The translations under genes and the position numbers were made by a program. Shown here piece by piece: positions 43,262 to 51,784 of a stretch of DNA of 64,000 nucleotides (its first letter is position 1; each line of letters starts with the position of its first letter). A model generated the notes under the pieces. It was not told where the DNA came from and made no database searches. It saw nothing but the letters and a program-made list of their open reading frames with translations. The DNA is from DATJGR01 sp041739525 (GTDB lineage Bacteria; Pseudomonadota; Gammaproteobacteria; Pseudomonadales; Azotimanducaceae), in assembly GCA_041739525.1 (NCBI GenBank), contig JBGSNQ010000009.1, positions 1 through 64,000 on the forward strand, read 5' to 3'.

Positions 43262-44376
43262 GATTTCAGCCCGTCGAAGAAGTCCATCACGCCCTTGAAC
43301 CACGATGTCTCTTTCGGAGAGTGCGCCTCGCCACCTTGCCGCAGCACGGTGCGCAACTTTTCGAACATTTCCTTCTGTTCACCGGTCAGCTTCACCGGCG
43401 TCTCGACAACCACCCGGCACAAGAGATCGCCCGGGCCGCCGCCGCGCACCGGCGAAACGCCTTTGCCTCGCAGGCGGAACATTCTTCCGGTCTGCGTTTC
43501 CGCCGGAATCTTCAGCTTCACCCTGCCGCCTAGCGTCGGCACTTCGAGTTCGCCACCTAGCACCGCATCGGCAATCGAGATCGGCACCTCGCAATAGAGG
43601 TCTTTGCCGTCGCGCGAGAAGATCGCGTGCTCGCGTACTGCGATCTGCACATAGAGGTCGCCGGGCGGTCCGCCGTTGTGCCCCGCCTCACCTTCGCCGC
43701 TGAGACGAATGCGATCGCCTGTGTCGACTCCCGGTGGAATCTTCACCGACAGCGTTTTGCGTCGCTCGATGCGCCCGCTGCCACCGCACGAACGGCACGG
43801 ATCCTTGATTACCGCACCGGCGCCGCGGCAACGCGGGCAGGTTTGCTGCAGCGAGAAGAAGCCTTGCGACACGCGGATCTGGCCTGCGCCGCCGCAATCA
43901 CTACACGGGATCGGCTTCGTGCCTTTCTTCGCACCGCTGCCCTCACACTCCTCGCACGCAGCGAGCACCGGCACGCGGATCTCCACCGAATCGCCGCGCA
44001 CCGCCTTCTCGAGCTCGAGTTCCAGCGTGTAGCGCAGATCGGAACCGCGCTGAACGGAACTGCGTCCGCCACCACCGCCGAAGATATCGCCGAATACGTC
44101 GCTGAAAATATCGCTGAAGCTGGCGCCGCCGCCGCGGCCACCCATCGAATTCGGATCGAGACCGGCGTGTCCAAACTGGTCGTAAGTACCTTTCTTGGAG
44201 GGGTCGGACAGCACCTCGTATGCTTCGGATGCTTCCTTGAATTTCTCTTCCGCCTCAGGCTCCTGGTTCCGGTCCGGATGGAACTTCATTGCGAGCCGGC
44301 GATAGGCCTTTTTCACGTCGGCGTCCGACGCGTCACGCTCCAGCCCCAACACTTCGTAGTAGTCGCGCTTTGCCAT
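43258..44376 (-). CDS. dnaJ: Chaperone protein DnaJ
   Basis: DnaJ delivers substrates to DnaK and stimulates its ATPase. The J domain with KFHPDRN (HPD) spans residues 1-70, then a Gly/Phe-rich stretch (GGRGGGASFSDIFSDVFGDIFGG split over about 75-100). Four zinc-finger repeats follow (CEECEGSG, CSDCGGAG, CPRCRGAG, CRSCGGSG), then C-terminal substrate domains. Length 372 is typical. It is separated from dnaK by 81 bases containing a strong hairpin. Confidence 0.98.
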   Translation of the reverse strand: MAKRDYYEVLGLERDASDADVKKAYRRLAMKFHPDRNQEPEAEEKFKEASEAYEVLSDPSKKGTYDQFGHAGLDPNSMGGRGGGASFSDIFSDVFGDIFGGGGGRSSVQRGSDLRYTLELELEKAVRGDSVEIRVPVLAACEECEGSGAKKGTKPIPCSDCGGAGQIRVSQGFFSLQQTCPRCRGAGAVIKDPCRSCGGSGRIERRKTLSVKIPPGVDTGDRIRLSGEGEAGHNGGPPGDLYVQIAVREHAIFSRDGKDLYCEVPISIADAVLGGELEVPTLGGRVKLKIPAETQTGRMFRLRGKGVSPVRGGGPGDLLCRVVVETPVKLTGEQKEMFEKLRTVLRQGGEAHSPKETSWFKGVMDFFDGLKS

Positions 44377-44400
44377 GCCTTCTTGAAAACCCCGCTCAGC

Positions 44401-44433
44401 AAAAAGGGCGCACGCTCATCGGAGCGTGCGCCC
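44401..44433 (-). terminator. Intercistronic terminator between dnaK and dnaJ
   Basis: On the minus strand GGGCGCACGCTC-CGAT-GAGCGTGCGCCC is a perfect 12-base-pair stem followed by five T. It lies 24 bases after dnaK and before dnaJ, so it should reduce dnaJ relative to dnaK or stabilise the dnaK mRNA 3' end. Confidence 0.85.
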
Positions 44434-44457
44434 GTATCAATCCGTCAGGTAAGGATG

Positions 44458-46380
44458 CTACTTCTTATCGTCGTCTTTGACCTCTTCGAACTCGGCGTCT
44501 ACGGCGCCGTCGCCCGCCGCGTTCGTGTCGGCATTCCCGTCGGCATTCGCGCCCGCCGCGCTCGCATCCGAGTACATCTTCTGCGCCAGCGCGCCGGACG
44601 CTTCCGTCAACGCCTCGATCTTCTTCTCGATGTCGTCCTTGTCATCACCCTTGATCGCGTCTTCCAGCGCCTTCGCCGCGTTCTCGACTTTCGATTTCTC
44701 CGCGTCGGTCGCCTTGTCGCCGGCATCCTTCACCGCCTTGCGGGCGGCATGGATCAAGCCGTCGGCCCGGTTGCGCAGCGTCACCATCTCTTCGAACTTC
44801 TGGTCCTCTTCGGAATGCGCTTCCGCGTCGCGGACCATCTTGTCGATCTCGCCTTCCGACAAACCGGACGACGCCTTGATGATGATCGACTGTTCCTTGC
44901 CGGTGGCCTTGTCCTTGGCCGACACGTTCAGGATGCCGTTCGCGTCGATGTCGAAGCTGACCTCCACCTGCGGCATACCGCGCGGCGCCGGCGGAATGTC
45001 GGCCAGATCGAAGCGGCCAAGCGACTTGTTCTGCGACGCCTGCTTACGCTCGCCCTGCAGAACGTGAATCGTCACGGCCGTCTGGTTGTCGTCGGCCGTC
45101 GAGAACACCTGCTGCTTCTTCGTCGGGATCGTCGTGTTCTTCTCGATCAGAACGCTCATGACACCGCCGAGCGTTTCGATGCCGAGCGACAACGGCGTTA
45201 CATCGAGCAACAACACGTCCTTCACTTCGCCGGAGAGCACCGCAGCCTGAATCGCCGCGCCGATCGCAACCGCTTCGTCCGGGTTCACGTCCTTGCGCGG
45301 CTCTTTGCCGAAGAACTCCTTCACCCGCGCCTGCACCAGCGGCATCCGCGTTTGTCCGCCGACGAGGATGACTTCGTCGATATTGCTCACCTTCATGCCG
45401 GCATCGTCGAGCGCCGTGCGGCACGGCGCCATCGTCCGTTCGACCAGCGCTTCAACCAATGACTCGAGCTTCGCGCGCGTCACTTTCTGCACGAGGTGCT
45501 TCGGACCGCTCTTGTCGGCCGTGATGTACGGCAGGTTCACTTCGGTCTGCTGGCTGGACGACAGCTCGATCTTCGCCTTCTCGCCGGCTTCTTTCAGACG
45601 TTGCATCGCGAGCGGGTCGCCGCGAAGGTCCATGCCGTTCGACTTCTTGAACTCGTCCGCCAGGTAGTCGATCAGCGTTTTGTCGAAGTCTTCACCGCCC
45701 AGGAACGTGTCGCCGTTCGTCGACAGCACTTCGAACTGCTTCTCGCCGTCCACGTCGGCAATCTCGATGATCGAGATGTCGAAGGTACCGCCGCCCAGGT
45801 CGTATACAGCGATCTTCGAATCGCCGCGGTGTTTGTCCATGCCGTAGGCAAGCGCGGCGGCCGTCGGTTCGTTGATGATCCGTTTGACGTCGAGGCCCGC
45901 AATGCGCCCAGCGTCCTTCGTTGCCTGGCGCTGCGAGTCGTCGAAGTATGCCGGCACGGTGATTACCGCCTCCGAGACCGTCTCACCGAGATAGTCTTCC
46001 GCCGTCTTCTTCATCTTCTTCAGCACTTCGGCCGAGATCTGAGGCGGTGCGAGTTTCTGACCTTTGACGTCGATCCACGCGTCGCCGTTTTTCGCTTCGG
46101 CGATTTTGTAGGGGACCATGTCGATGTCTTTCTGAACGACCTTGTCCTTGAACTTGCGACCGATCAGCCGCTTCACCGCCGACAACGTATTTGTCGGGTT
46201 GGTGACGGCCTGGCGCTTCGCCGATTGGCCGACCAGGATTTCGCCTTCATCCGTATAGGCGATGATCGACGGCGTCGTGCGGTCGCCCTCGGAATTCTCG
46301 ATGACCTTTACGTCCTTACCCTCCATGACGGCGACGCACGAGTTCGTCGTTCCAAGGTCTATGCCGATAATCTTGCCCAT
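44458..46380 (-). CDS. dnaK: Chaperone protein DnaK (Hsp70)
   Basis: DnaK is the ATP-dependent Hsp70. It starts MGKIIGIDLGTTNSCVAVMEG and has EPTAAALAYG, the VYDLGGGTFDISI phosphate loop, GGQTRMPLVQ, the substrate domain (ETLGGVMSVLIEKNTTIPTKK) and an acidic tail ending EEVKDDDKK (GrpE/J-interaction type). At 640 residues it is full length. An AAGGAG ribosome site precedes it. A possible promoter exists in the 80 bases after grpE but is weak. Confidence 0.98.
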   Translation of the reverse strand: MGKIIGIDLGTTNSCVAVMEGKDVKVIENSEGDRTTPSIIAYTDEGEILVGQSAKRQAVTNPTNTLSAVKRLIGRKFKDKVVQKDIDMVPYKIAEAKNGDAWIDVKGQKLAPPQISAEVLKKMKKTAEDYLGETVSEAVITVPAYFDDSQRQATKDAGRIAGLDVKRIINEPTAAALAYGMDKHRGDSKIAVYDLGGGTFDISIIEIADVDGEKQFEVLSTNGDTFLGGEDFDKTLIDYLADEFKKSNGMDLRGDPLAMQRLKEAGEKAKIELSSSQQTEVNLPYITADKSGPKHLVQKVTRAKLESLVEALVERTMAPCRTALDDAGMKVSNIDEVILVGGQTRMPLVQARVKEFFGKEPRKDVNPDEAVAIGAAIQAAVLSGEVKDVLLLDVTPLSLGIETLGGVMSVLIEKNTTIPTKKQQVFSTADDNQTAVTIHVLQGERKQASQNKSLGRFDLADIPPAPRGMPQVEVSFDIDANGILNVSAKDKATGKEQSIIIKASSGLSEGEIDKMVRDAEAHSEEDQKFEEMVTLRNRADGLIHAARKAVKDAGDKATDAEKSKVENAAKALEDAIKGDDKDDIEKKIEALTEASGALAQKMYSDASAAGANADGNADTNAAGDGAVDAEFEEVKDDDKK

Positions 46381-46460
46381 CTGAGCCTTCTCCTTAACGG
46401 CCCCGGTCTGCGGGGCGTCTGTTAGCCGCTATATTGGCGCTCGACGCGAAACTTCAACGG

Positions 46461-47024
46461 TCAGTTAGCGGATCCGGCCGGGCTTTTGGCCACGATCACC
46501 ATGGCGGGACGAACCAGTCGTCCGTTCAAGGTATAGCCCTTCTGAAGCACCTGCAGGACCGAGCCGGGTTCCGCCGTGTCGCTTTCCACCATGCTCACCG
46601 CCTGATGCGCCTTCGGGTCGAACGGTTCGCCAACGGGATCGACCTGGATCAGGTTCGACCGCGCGAGCGTGTCCACGAACAGCTTCAGCGACAGCTCGAC
46701 TCCGTCCGCAATGGCAGCGACTGCGCCATGGCGCTCCGTCGAGCGGGCCGAATCGACCGCGCGTTCCAGACTGTCGACCACCGGCAGCAGGTCGTTGCCG
46801 AAACGTTCCAGCGCAAATTTATGCGCGTTTTCCACGTCGCGCTGGCTGCGGCGGCGGATGTTCTCAATCTCGGCTTGCGCCCGCAGCGCCTGATCGCGCG
46901 CCTGTTCGGCCACCGAACGCGCAGTTTCGAGAGCGGCAATCAGTTCATCGACCGTCTGCGGCGTGGACTGATCGTCTACTCCGTCCGTCGGTATCTCCTG
47001 CCCCGGCGATTTGTCTTCGGACAT
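46461..47024 (-). CDS. grpE: Nucleotide exchange factor GrpE
   Basis: GrpE releases ADP from DnaK and acts as a thermosensor. The 187-residue protein has a long coiled coil (about 25-85), the LPVVDSLERAV helix and the C-terminal beta-wing with EVLQKGYTLNGRLVRPAMVIVAK. The ATG at 47024 (MSEDKSP) is preferred over a TTG three codons earlier. It is preceded by a sigma-32-like promoter and follows hrcA. Confidence 0.96.
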   Translation of the reverse strand: MSEDKSPGQEIPTDGVDDQSTPQTVDELIAALETARSVAEQARDQALRAQAEIENIRRRSQRDVENAHKFALERFGNDLLPVVDSLERAVDSARSTERHGAVAAIADGVELSLKLFVDTLARSNLIQVDPVGEPFDPKAHQAVSMVESDTAEPGSVLQVLQKGYTLNGRLVRPAMVIVAKSPAGSAN

Positions 47025-47058
47025 GTACGGCAAAGCTCCAAGCTGGCGCGGCTTTCGT

Positions 47059-47086
47059 TAATGGGGGCTCGATCCCGATTTCCAAG
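47059..47086 (-). promoter_or_regulatory. Sigma-32-type heat-shock promoter before grpE
   Basis: On the minus strand CTTGGAA (47080-47086) and CCCCATTA (47059-47066) are 13 bases apart, close to the E. coli consensus CTTGAAA-N11-16-CCCCATnT. A six-base inverted repeat GGGCTC/GAGCCC (47094-47099 and 47065-47070) brackets the spacer and could be an operator; the classical CIRCE sequence was not found. Confidence 0.7.
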
Positions 47087-47138
47087 CCGTCGGGAGCCCG
47101 TTTCCGGGCGGTTCGGACGAATCAGTTCGAAAGACGAC

Positions 47139-48251
47139 TCAGGTGTGGTCGAGCGCAGCGCCGAGCACGCGCGCGGTGACGTCCACGATCGGAATGACCC
47201 GTTGATAGGCCATTCGCGTCGGCCCGATCACACCGAGCACGCCCGCCACCACTCCGTTCACCCTATAAGGCGCAGTGACCACGCTGTAGTCGCCGAGAAC
47301 TTCATAGCCCGACTCGTCGCCGATGAAGAGCTGGATGCCCTCCGAATCGAGGCAGCGGTCGAGCAAATGCAGGATGTCGCGCTTGCGCGAGAACGCGTCG
47401 AACAGGCGCCGCATCGCTTCGTGGTCGTTCGGAGCATTCAGCAGATTCGTTTCGCCGGTGACGATGTAGCCGTCGGCGCCGTCGGACTCGACGTCGAATA
47501 CCTTCGTCGCCATGTCGAGGGTCATCTGCATCATGCGATCCACATTGGCCTTGTCGGCCTGCATGCTCTCGACCAGCGCCGTTCGGATGCTGAGCAGCGA
47601 CGCCCCGGCGAACTCGCGATTGATATAGTTCGCCGCCTGCACCAGTTCGCTTTCGCTGTACTCGCGGTCGGTATGAATGACGCGGTTCTGCACGTCGCGC
47701 TCGTTGATGACCAGGATCACCAGCACACGATTCGCCGTCAGCGGAAGAAACTCGACCTGGCGCAGCAGTACCTGTTCTTTACGCGGCAGCGTAACCACGC
47801 CGGCCATGCTGCTGATCTCGGCGAGTAAACCGGATGCGAGTTCGACGAGCCGCGACGGCGCGAGATCGGGATTCAGCCCATCGCGCAGCATTTGCACGCT
47901 GCTGCGTCCGAGCGGCTGCACAGACAGCAGCGTGTCGACGAAGAAGCGCAGGCCGAGATTGGTCGGGATCTTTCCGGCCGACGTGTGCGGCGAAACCACG
48001 AGTCCGCGCGCCTCGAGTTCCGCCATGATGCTGCGAACCGTGGCGGGACTGACGTCGACACCAGGTTGCGTCGCGAGCGTCTTCGATGCGACGGGCGTGC
48101 CTTGCGCGAGATAGTGCTCCACCAGCATTTTCAGCAGGCGTTGCGCTCGCTCACCAATCTTGTCTTCTGCTCTCTGCTGTCGCTTCACGTCATTGGAGAC
48201 ACTGTTAGAGACGCGTCGTAGAAACGCATTTACCCCGATCGACACCGCCAC
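47139..48251 (-). CDS. hrcA: Heat-inducible transcriptional repressor HrcA
   Basis: HrcA represses chaperone genes through CIRCE operators in many bacteria. The N-terminal winged helix (ERAQRLLKMLVEHYLAQGTPVASKTLA, VSPATVRSIMAELEARGLV, SPHTSAGKIPT) and the GAF-like C-terminal region with GVIGPTRMAYQRVIPIVD are typical. The 370-residue frame begins at GTG 48251 directly after a stop codon and has about 30 residues before the conserved part, so a later GTG (48188) could be the true start. It precedes grpE on the same strand. Confidence 0.94.
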   Translation of the reverse strand: MAVSIGVNAFLRRVSNSVSNDVKRQQRAEDKIGERAQRLLKMLVEHYLAQGTPVASKTLATQPGVDVSPATVRSIMAELEARGLVVSPHTSAGKIPTNLGLRFFVDTLLSVQPLGRSSVQMLRDGLNPDLAPSRLVELASGLLAEISSMAGVVTLPRKEQVLLRQVEFLPLTANRVLVILVINERDVQNRVIHTDREYSESELVQAANYINREFAGASLLSIRTALVESMQADKANVDRMMQMTLDMATKVFDVESDGADGYIVTGETNLLNAPNDHEAMRRLFDAFSRKRDILHLLDRCLDSEGIQLFIGDESGYEVLGDYSVVTAPYRVNGVVAGVLGVIGPTRMAYQRVIPIVDVTARVLGAALDHT

Positions 48252-48301
48252 CTAAAATGGCATGAATGTTCCGCGAAACCAACTCGACGCTCGTCTCCTC
48301 G

Positions 48302-48321
48302 GACCTCTGCATTCAGAGGTC
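48302..48321 (+). repeat. Hairpin over the recN ribosome-binding site
   Basis: GACCTCTG and CAGAGGTC form a perfect eight-base stem with a CATT loop, ten bases before the recN start. The 3' arm holds GAGG, the only Shine-Dalgarno candidate, so the fold may dampen translation. It does not match the E. coli LexA box. Confidence 0.6.
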
Positions 48322-48330
48322 GCGAACCGC

Positions 48331-49989
48331 ATGCTAACCCGATTGACCGTTCGTGATTTTGCGTTGGTGCGCGCTGTGGACGTGACTTTCGACCGCGGTC
48401 TCACCGTACTCACCGGTGAGTCCGGCGCGGGTAAGTCGATTCTGCTCGGCGCGCTCGGTCTCGCTCTGGGTGACCGCGCGTCCGCCGCATCTGTACGACC
48501 GTCTGCGGAACGCAGCGACGTTACCGCCGAATTCGATGTGGACGGCAACCGCAGGGCAAGCGAATTTCTGACCTCGCGCGGCCTCGACGATCCTGACGCG
48601 CCGACCCGTTGCCTGCTGCGGCGGATCATCAATCGCGAAGGCCGCTCGCGCGCGTTCATCAACGGCGCGCCCGCGAATTCGAACGACCTCGCCGAGCTCG
48701 CGGCGACCTTGATCGACATCCACGGCCAGAACGAGCACCAGTCGCTGCTACGCCGCGACGTCCAACTCGACCTGCTCGATCACTACGCGGGTGCGGAAGC
48801 GCTGGCAGCCCGCGTACGCGACTCGTACCGAACCTGGCGCAGCACGGCCGATACGCTGAACACGATGCAAACAAACGCCGAACAGTCGCGCGACCGAAGA
48901 ACCTTGTTGGAGTATCAGCTCGGGGAGCTGTCCGAACTCGCCATTTCCGCCGGCGAGTACGAAGACCTGCACGACCGATATCGTCGCATGTCGAAATCGC
49001 AAGACATCCAAACGCGCATCGGCGCCGCATTGGACGCGCTCGACGGCGAATCCGAGTCCGGCGTGGCGGACGTCGCACGTATCGTCACACTGCTCGGCGG
49101 CATCGACGACCACCACGCGGCCCTTGCGAGCGCTCGCGAACTGCTCGACACGGCACTGACCCACCTCGACGAAACGTCGCGCGAGCTGCGCCGCTATCTC
49201 GACGAGCTGACCAGTGCGCCGGACGAACTCGAACGCATCGAGGCGCGGCTCGATCGCATCACCGAACTCGCACGCAAACATCGGCTGCGGCCCGAAATGC
49301 TCGCGGAACGGCAGACCGAACTGACGTCTGAACTGAGTGCACTCAACGTCAGCGATGAAGATCTCGACGCGGTCCGAAAGAAAATGCACGACGCCGAGCA
49401 GACCTTTCGTGCTTCGGCCAAGGATCTGTCGAACAAACGCCGGCGCAGCGCGAAGAAGTTCGCGCGCGAAGTCAGCGTGCACATCGACAGCCTCGGCATC
49501 ACCGGCGGCAGTCTCGAGCTCGTATTCAGTGACGCTGAGCACGAAGGCGGGATCGAAACCGTCGAATATCACATCACGACGAACCCGAAATATCCGGCGG
49601 CGCCGCTCGCGCGGATTGCATCGGGCGGTGAACGTTCGCGCGTCAGCCTCGCCATTCAGGTGGTGGCAGCCGAAAAATCGAAGTTGCCGGCGTTGATTCT
49701 CGACGAGGCCGACGTGGGCATCGGCGGCACGACCGCCGACGTAGTCGGCCGCCTGCTGCGCCGTCTCGCGGTGAGCACGCAGGTGCTTTGTGTAACGCAC
49801 GCACCACAAGTGGCCGCGCGCGGCGAGCATCATCTATTGATCAGTAAATCGAACGAATACGACACGGTCGTCGAACCGTTGGACAGCAGCGGACGCGTCG
49901 CCGAGCTTGCACGCATGCTCGGCGGACAAGACATCACGAAGAAGACGATCGAGTACGCCGAAGAGTTGATCAGTGCCGGTGCGTTGTAG
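48331..49989 (+). CDS. recN: DNA repair protein RecN
   Basis: RecN is an SMC-like ATPase acting in double-strand-break repair. Walker A is GESGAGKSILLGALG, followed by the coiled-coil arms (about 160-370), the signature SGGERSRVSLAIQ and Walker B LILDEADVGIGG. The ATG at 48331 (MLTRLTVRDFALV) aligns with E. coli RecN and gives 552 residues; the longer frame is rejected. In Pseudomonas fur separates recN and bamE, but here they are adjacent. Confidence 0.97.
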   Translation: MLTRLTVRDFALVRAVDVTFDRGLTVLTGESGAGKSILLGALGLALGDRASAASVRPSAERSDVTAEFDVDGNRRASEFLTSRGLDDPDAPTRCLLRRIINREGRSRAFINGAPANSNDLAELAATLIDIHGQNEHQSLLRRDVQLDLLDHYAGAEALAARVRDSYRTWRSTADTLNTMQTNAEQSRDRRTLLEYQLGELSELAISAGEYEDLHDRYRRMSKSQDIQTRIGAALDALDGESESGVADVARIVTLLGGIDDHHAALASARELLDTALTHLDETSRELRRYLDELTSAPDELERIEARLDRITELARKHRLRPEMLAERQTELTSELSALNVSDEDLDAVRKKMHDAEQTFRASAKDLSNKRRRSAKKFAREVSVHIDSLGITGGSLELVFSDAEHEGGIETVEYHITTNPKYPAAPLARIASGGERSRVSLAIQVVAAEKSKLPALILDEADVGIGGTTADVVGRLLRRLAVSTQVLCVTHAPQVAARGEHHLLISKSNEYDTVVEPLDSSGRVAELARMLGGQDITKKTIEYAEELISAGAL

Positions 49990-50040
49990 CGGTTGGCAGG
50001 GGTCGCTAATATCGGCGCCCCAACGATTCCCGGAGCGCAC

Positions 50041-50460
50041 GTGCGTCCGTTTGCGATAGCGGTTCTCCTGCTGACGTGCGCAGCCTTCTGCACGGGCTGC
50101 CACTTCAGCTGGCCGAGAGTGGCGAACGTGCCGGTTCAGCAGGGCAACGTCATCACGCAGGAAATGGTCGACAAACTGAAGCCCGGCATGACGCGTCGCC
50201 AGATCGCATTCGTCATGGGCGAACCGGTGCTGCGCAATCCGTTCAATCCCGACCGGTGGGACTACGTCTACTCGGTGCAGGTCGGCAGCGTGGTGTACCA
50301 GCAATTGCGCATGTCGCTGTTCTTCGAGAACGACATGCTCGCGAAGTTCACCGGCGACATGGCGCCCACGACCGCGGCGCAAAACAAAGAAGCCGATACA
50401 GTGGCCGACCCGCTGCAGGAAGGCCCGCGCGAAGACCAGATCACTCCGCCCGCCGGTTAG
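50041..50460 (+). CDS. bamE: Outer membrane assembly lipoprotein BamE
   Basis: BamE is a small lipoprotein of the BAM complex that inserts outer-membrane proteins. Starting at GTG 50041, which has GGAG five bases upstream, the 139-residue product has a signal peptide ending AAFCTGC; the lipobox is atypical in having Cys at -3. The SmpA/OmlA domain shows LKPGMTRRQIAFVMGEPVLRNPFNPDRWDYVY. It is convergent with rnfH and overlaps it by 20 bases. Confidence 0.92.
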   Translation: MRPFAIAVLLLTCAAFCTGCHFSWPRVANVPVQQGNVITQEMVDKLKPGMTRRQIAFVMGEPVLRNPFNPDRWDYVYSVQVGSVVYQQLRMSLFFENDMLAKFTGDMAPTTAAQNKEADTVADPLQEGPREDQITPPAG

Positions 50461-50728
50461 CGCGCATACGTCGCGCCGTCATTGGATCGACGGATAGCGG
50501 CCTGTAGATTTCGACCCGATCCCCTTCGCTCAATCGTTGGTTGCGATCGGCCACGACCGTGCCGAAGATACCGACCGACGCGTTGTCGATGTCTACACCT
50601 TTGAAGGCCGGCAGGTTGCGCACACGATGGAGCGCATCGGCAATCGTTGCATCCACGGGAAGCGCCAATTCGACCGTGTGCTGCACGTCGGCAAGCGCGT
50701 AAACGACCTCGACCCGCAGACGCGTCAC
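50441..50728 (-). CDS. rnfH: RnfH family ubiquitin-like protein
   Basis: A 95-residue beta-grasp (ubiquitin-like) protein of unsettled function, named for association with rnf in other bacteria. Family text: RVEVVYALADVQHTVELALP, VGIFGTVVADRNQRLSEGDRVEIYRPL. The GTG at 50728 overlaps the ratA stop (GTGA), the standard ratA-rnfH pairing. A much longer open frame upstream lies antisense to real sequence and is ignored. Confidence 0.9.
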   Translation of the reverse strand: MTRLRVEVVYALADVQHTVELALPVDATIADALHRVRNLPAFKGVDIDNASVGIFGTVVADRNQRLSEGDRVEIYRPLSVDPMTARRMRANRRAE

Positions 50729-51168
50729 GCCGCCCCGGCGCCATACACGCTGCGTGCTCGCGTGCAGAACGCATCGACCATCGTGCCGGCCGCGTGCGCG
50801 AAGATGATGCCGATCGTCCGCTGAATGAGCGATCCGGCCATTTCGAAGTCGAGTTCGAGCTCCACTTTGCTGCCCAGCGCCGCAAGCGTGGTGAATCGCC
50901 ACATGCCGGCAAGCCGTTTGAACGGTCCTTGTACGAGATGTAATTCGATCGAATGGGGGTAGCTCATTACGTTGCGCGTGGTGAATCGCTCGCTGACGCG
51001 CCCTTTCATGATCGTCAGTTCGGCAACCACTTCGCCGGCGTTGCTGCTGACGACTTGCGCATCGCTGCACCACGGCAGGAAGTCAGGATAACGCTCGATG
51101 TCACTGACGAGATCGAATACTTGAGCCGCCGAATACGGCAACAGCGCGGAGCGCCGCACCTGGGGCAT
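50725..51168 (-). CDS. ratA: RatA family START-like protein (ubiquinone-binding, CoQ10-type)
   Basis: A 147-residue Bet v1/START-fold protein. E. coli RatA is reported to block 70S association, while the family resembles Coq10 ubiquinone chaperones; the role here is not decided. Family blocks: MPQVRRSALLPYSAAQVFDLVSDIERYPDFLPWC and FKRLAGMWRF. ATG 51168 is chosen from the family start. Divergent from smpB, with about 95 bases between. Confidence 0.92.
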   Translation of the reverse strand: MPQVRRSALLPYSAAQVFDLVSDIERYPDFLPWCSDAQVVSSNAGEVVAELTIMKGRVSERFTTRNVMSYPHSIELHLVQGPFKRLAGMWRFTTLAALGSKVELELDFEMAGSLIQRTIGIIFAHAAGTMVDAFCTRARSVYGAGAA

Positions 51169-51264
51169 ACCAACAACCTTTTTTCGAGCGAACGGTGAGT
51201 GCGAAGGACGCCGCATTGTCGACAAATCGGGTAACCCCCTCAAGCACCGCCTATAATCGCCCGT

Positions 51265-51738
51265 ATGGCCAAATCCAAAACCAAAGCACCGCCGCCGATC
51301 GCGCAGAACCGCCGCGCACGGTTCGATTACCAGCTGTTCGATCGCTTCGAAGCCGGCATCGTGCTCGAAGGCTGGGAACTGAAGAGTATCCGTAGCGGCA
51401 AAGCGCAACTCGTGGACAGTTTCGTGATGGTCCGCGAAGGCGAAGCATTCCTGCACAGCGCCACAATAACGCCGTTGGTAAGCGCCTCCACTCACGTCAT
51501 CGCCGACCCCAAACGCATCCGCAAGCTGCTGCTGCACAAGAAGGAAATCGCACGCCTGTTCGCCGACACCAACCAGCAGGGCTACACCTGCGTCGCGACG
51601 TCGTTGTACTGGAAGGGCAACAAGGTGAAGTGTGAAGTGGCGCTGGCCAAAGGCAAGAAACAGCACGACAAGCGCGAGAGCGAGCGCGACCGCGACTGGA
51701 AGCGTCAACAGGGTCGCGTCTTGAAACATTCCGCCTAA
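51265..51738 (+). CDS. smpB: SsrA-binding protein SmpB
   Basis: SmpB binds tmRNA and brings it to stalled ribosomes. The 157-residue oligonucleotide-binding-fold protein has the core RRARFDYQLFDRFEAGIVLEGWELKSIRSGKAQL and LLLHKKEIARL, with a basic C-terminal tail (KKQHDKRESERDRDWKRQQGR) that enters the mRNA channel. It is directly followed by ssrA, its RNA partner. Confidence 0.97.
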   Translation: MAKSKTKAPPPIAQNRRARFDYQLFDRFEAGIVLEGWELKSIRSGKAQLVDSFVMVREGEAFLHSATITPLVSASTHVIADPKRIRKLLLHKKEIARLFADTNQQGYTCVATSLYWKGNKVKCEVALAKGKKQHDKRESERDRDWKRQQGRVLKHSA

Positions 51739-51784
51739 TCCCCACTCTAAGGTTTGGTACACTCCTCAACCGATTTCACGAACT

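Noticed and set aside
43627..45462. 611-codon plus-strand open frame
   Set aside because: It is antisense to dnaJ and dnaK and spans their intergenic terminator; no plausible ribosome site or family motif.
46381..46460. CIRCE operator before dnaK
   Set aside because: TTAGC followed by GCTC-like sequence in this gap looked suggestive, but the arms do not form the TTAGCACTC-N9-GAGTGCTAA inverted repeat.
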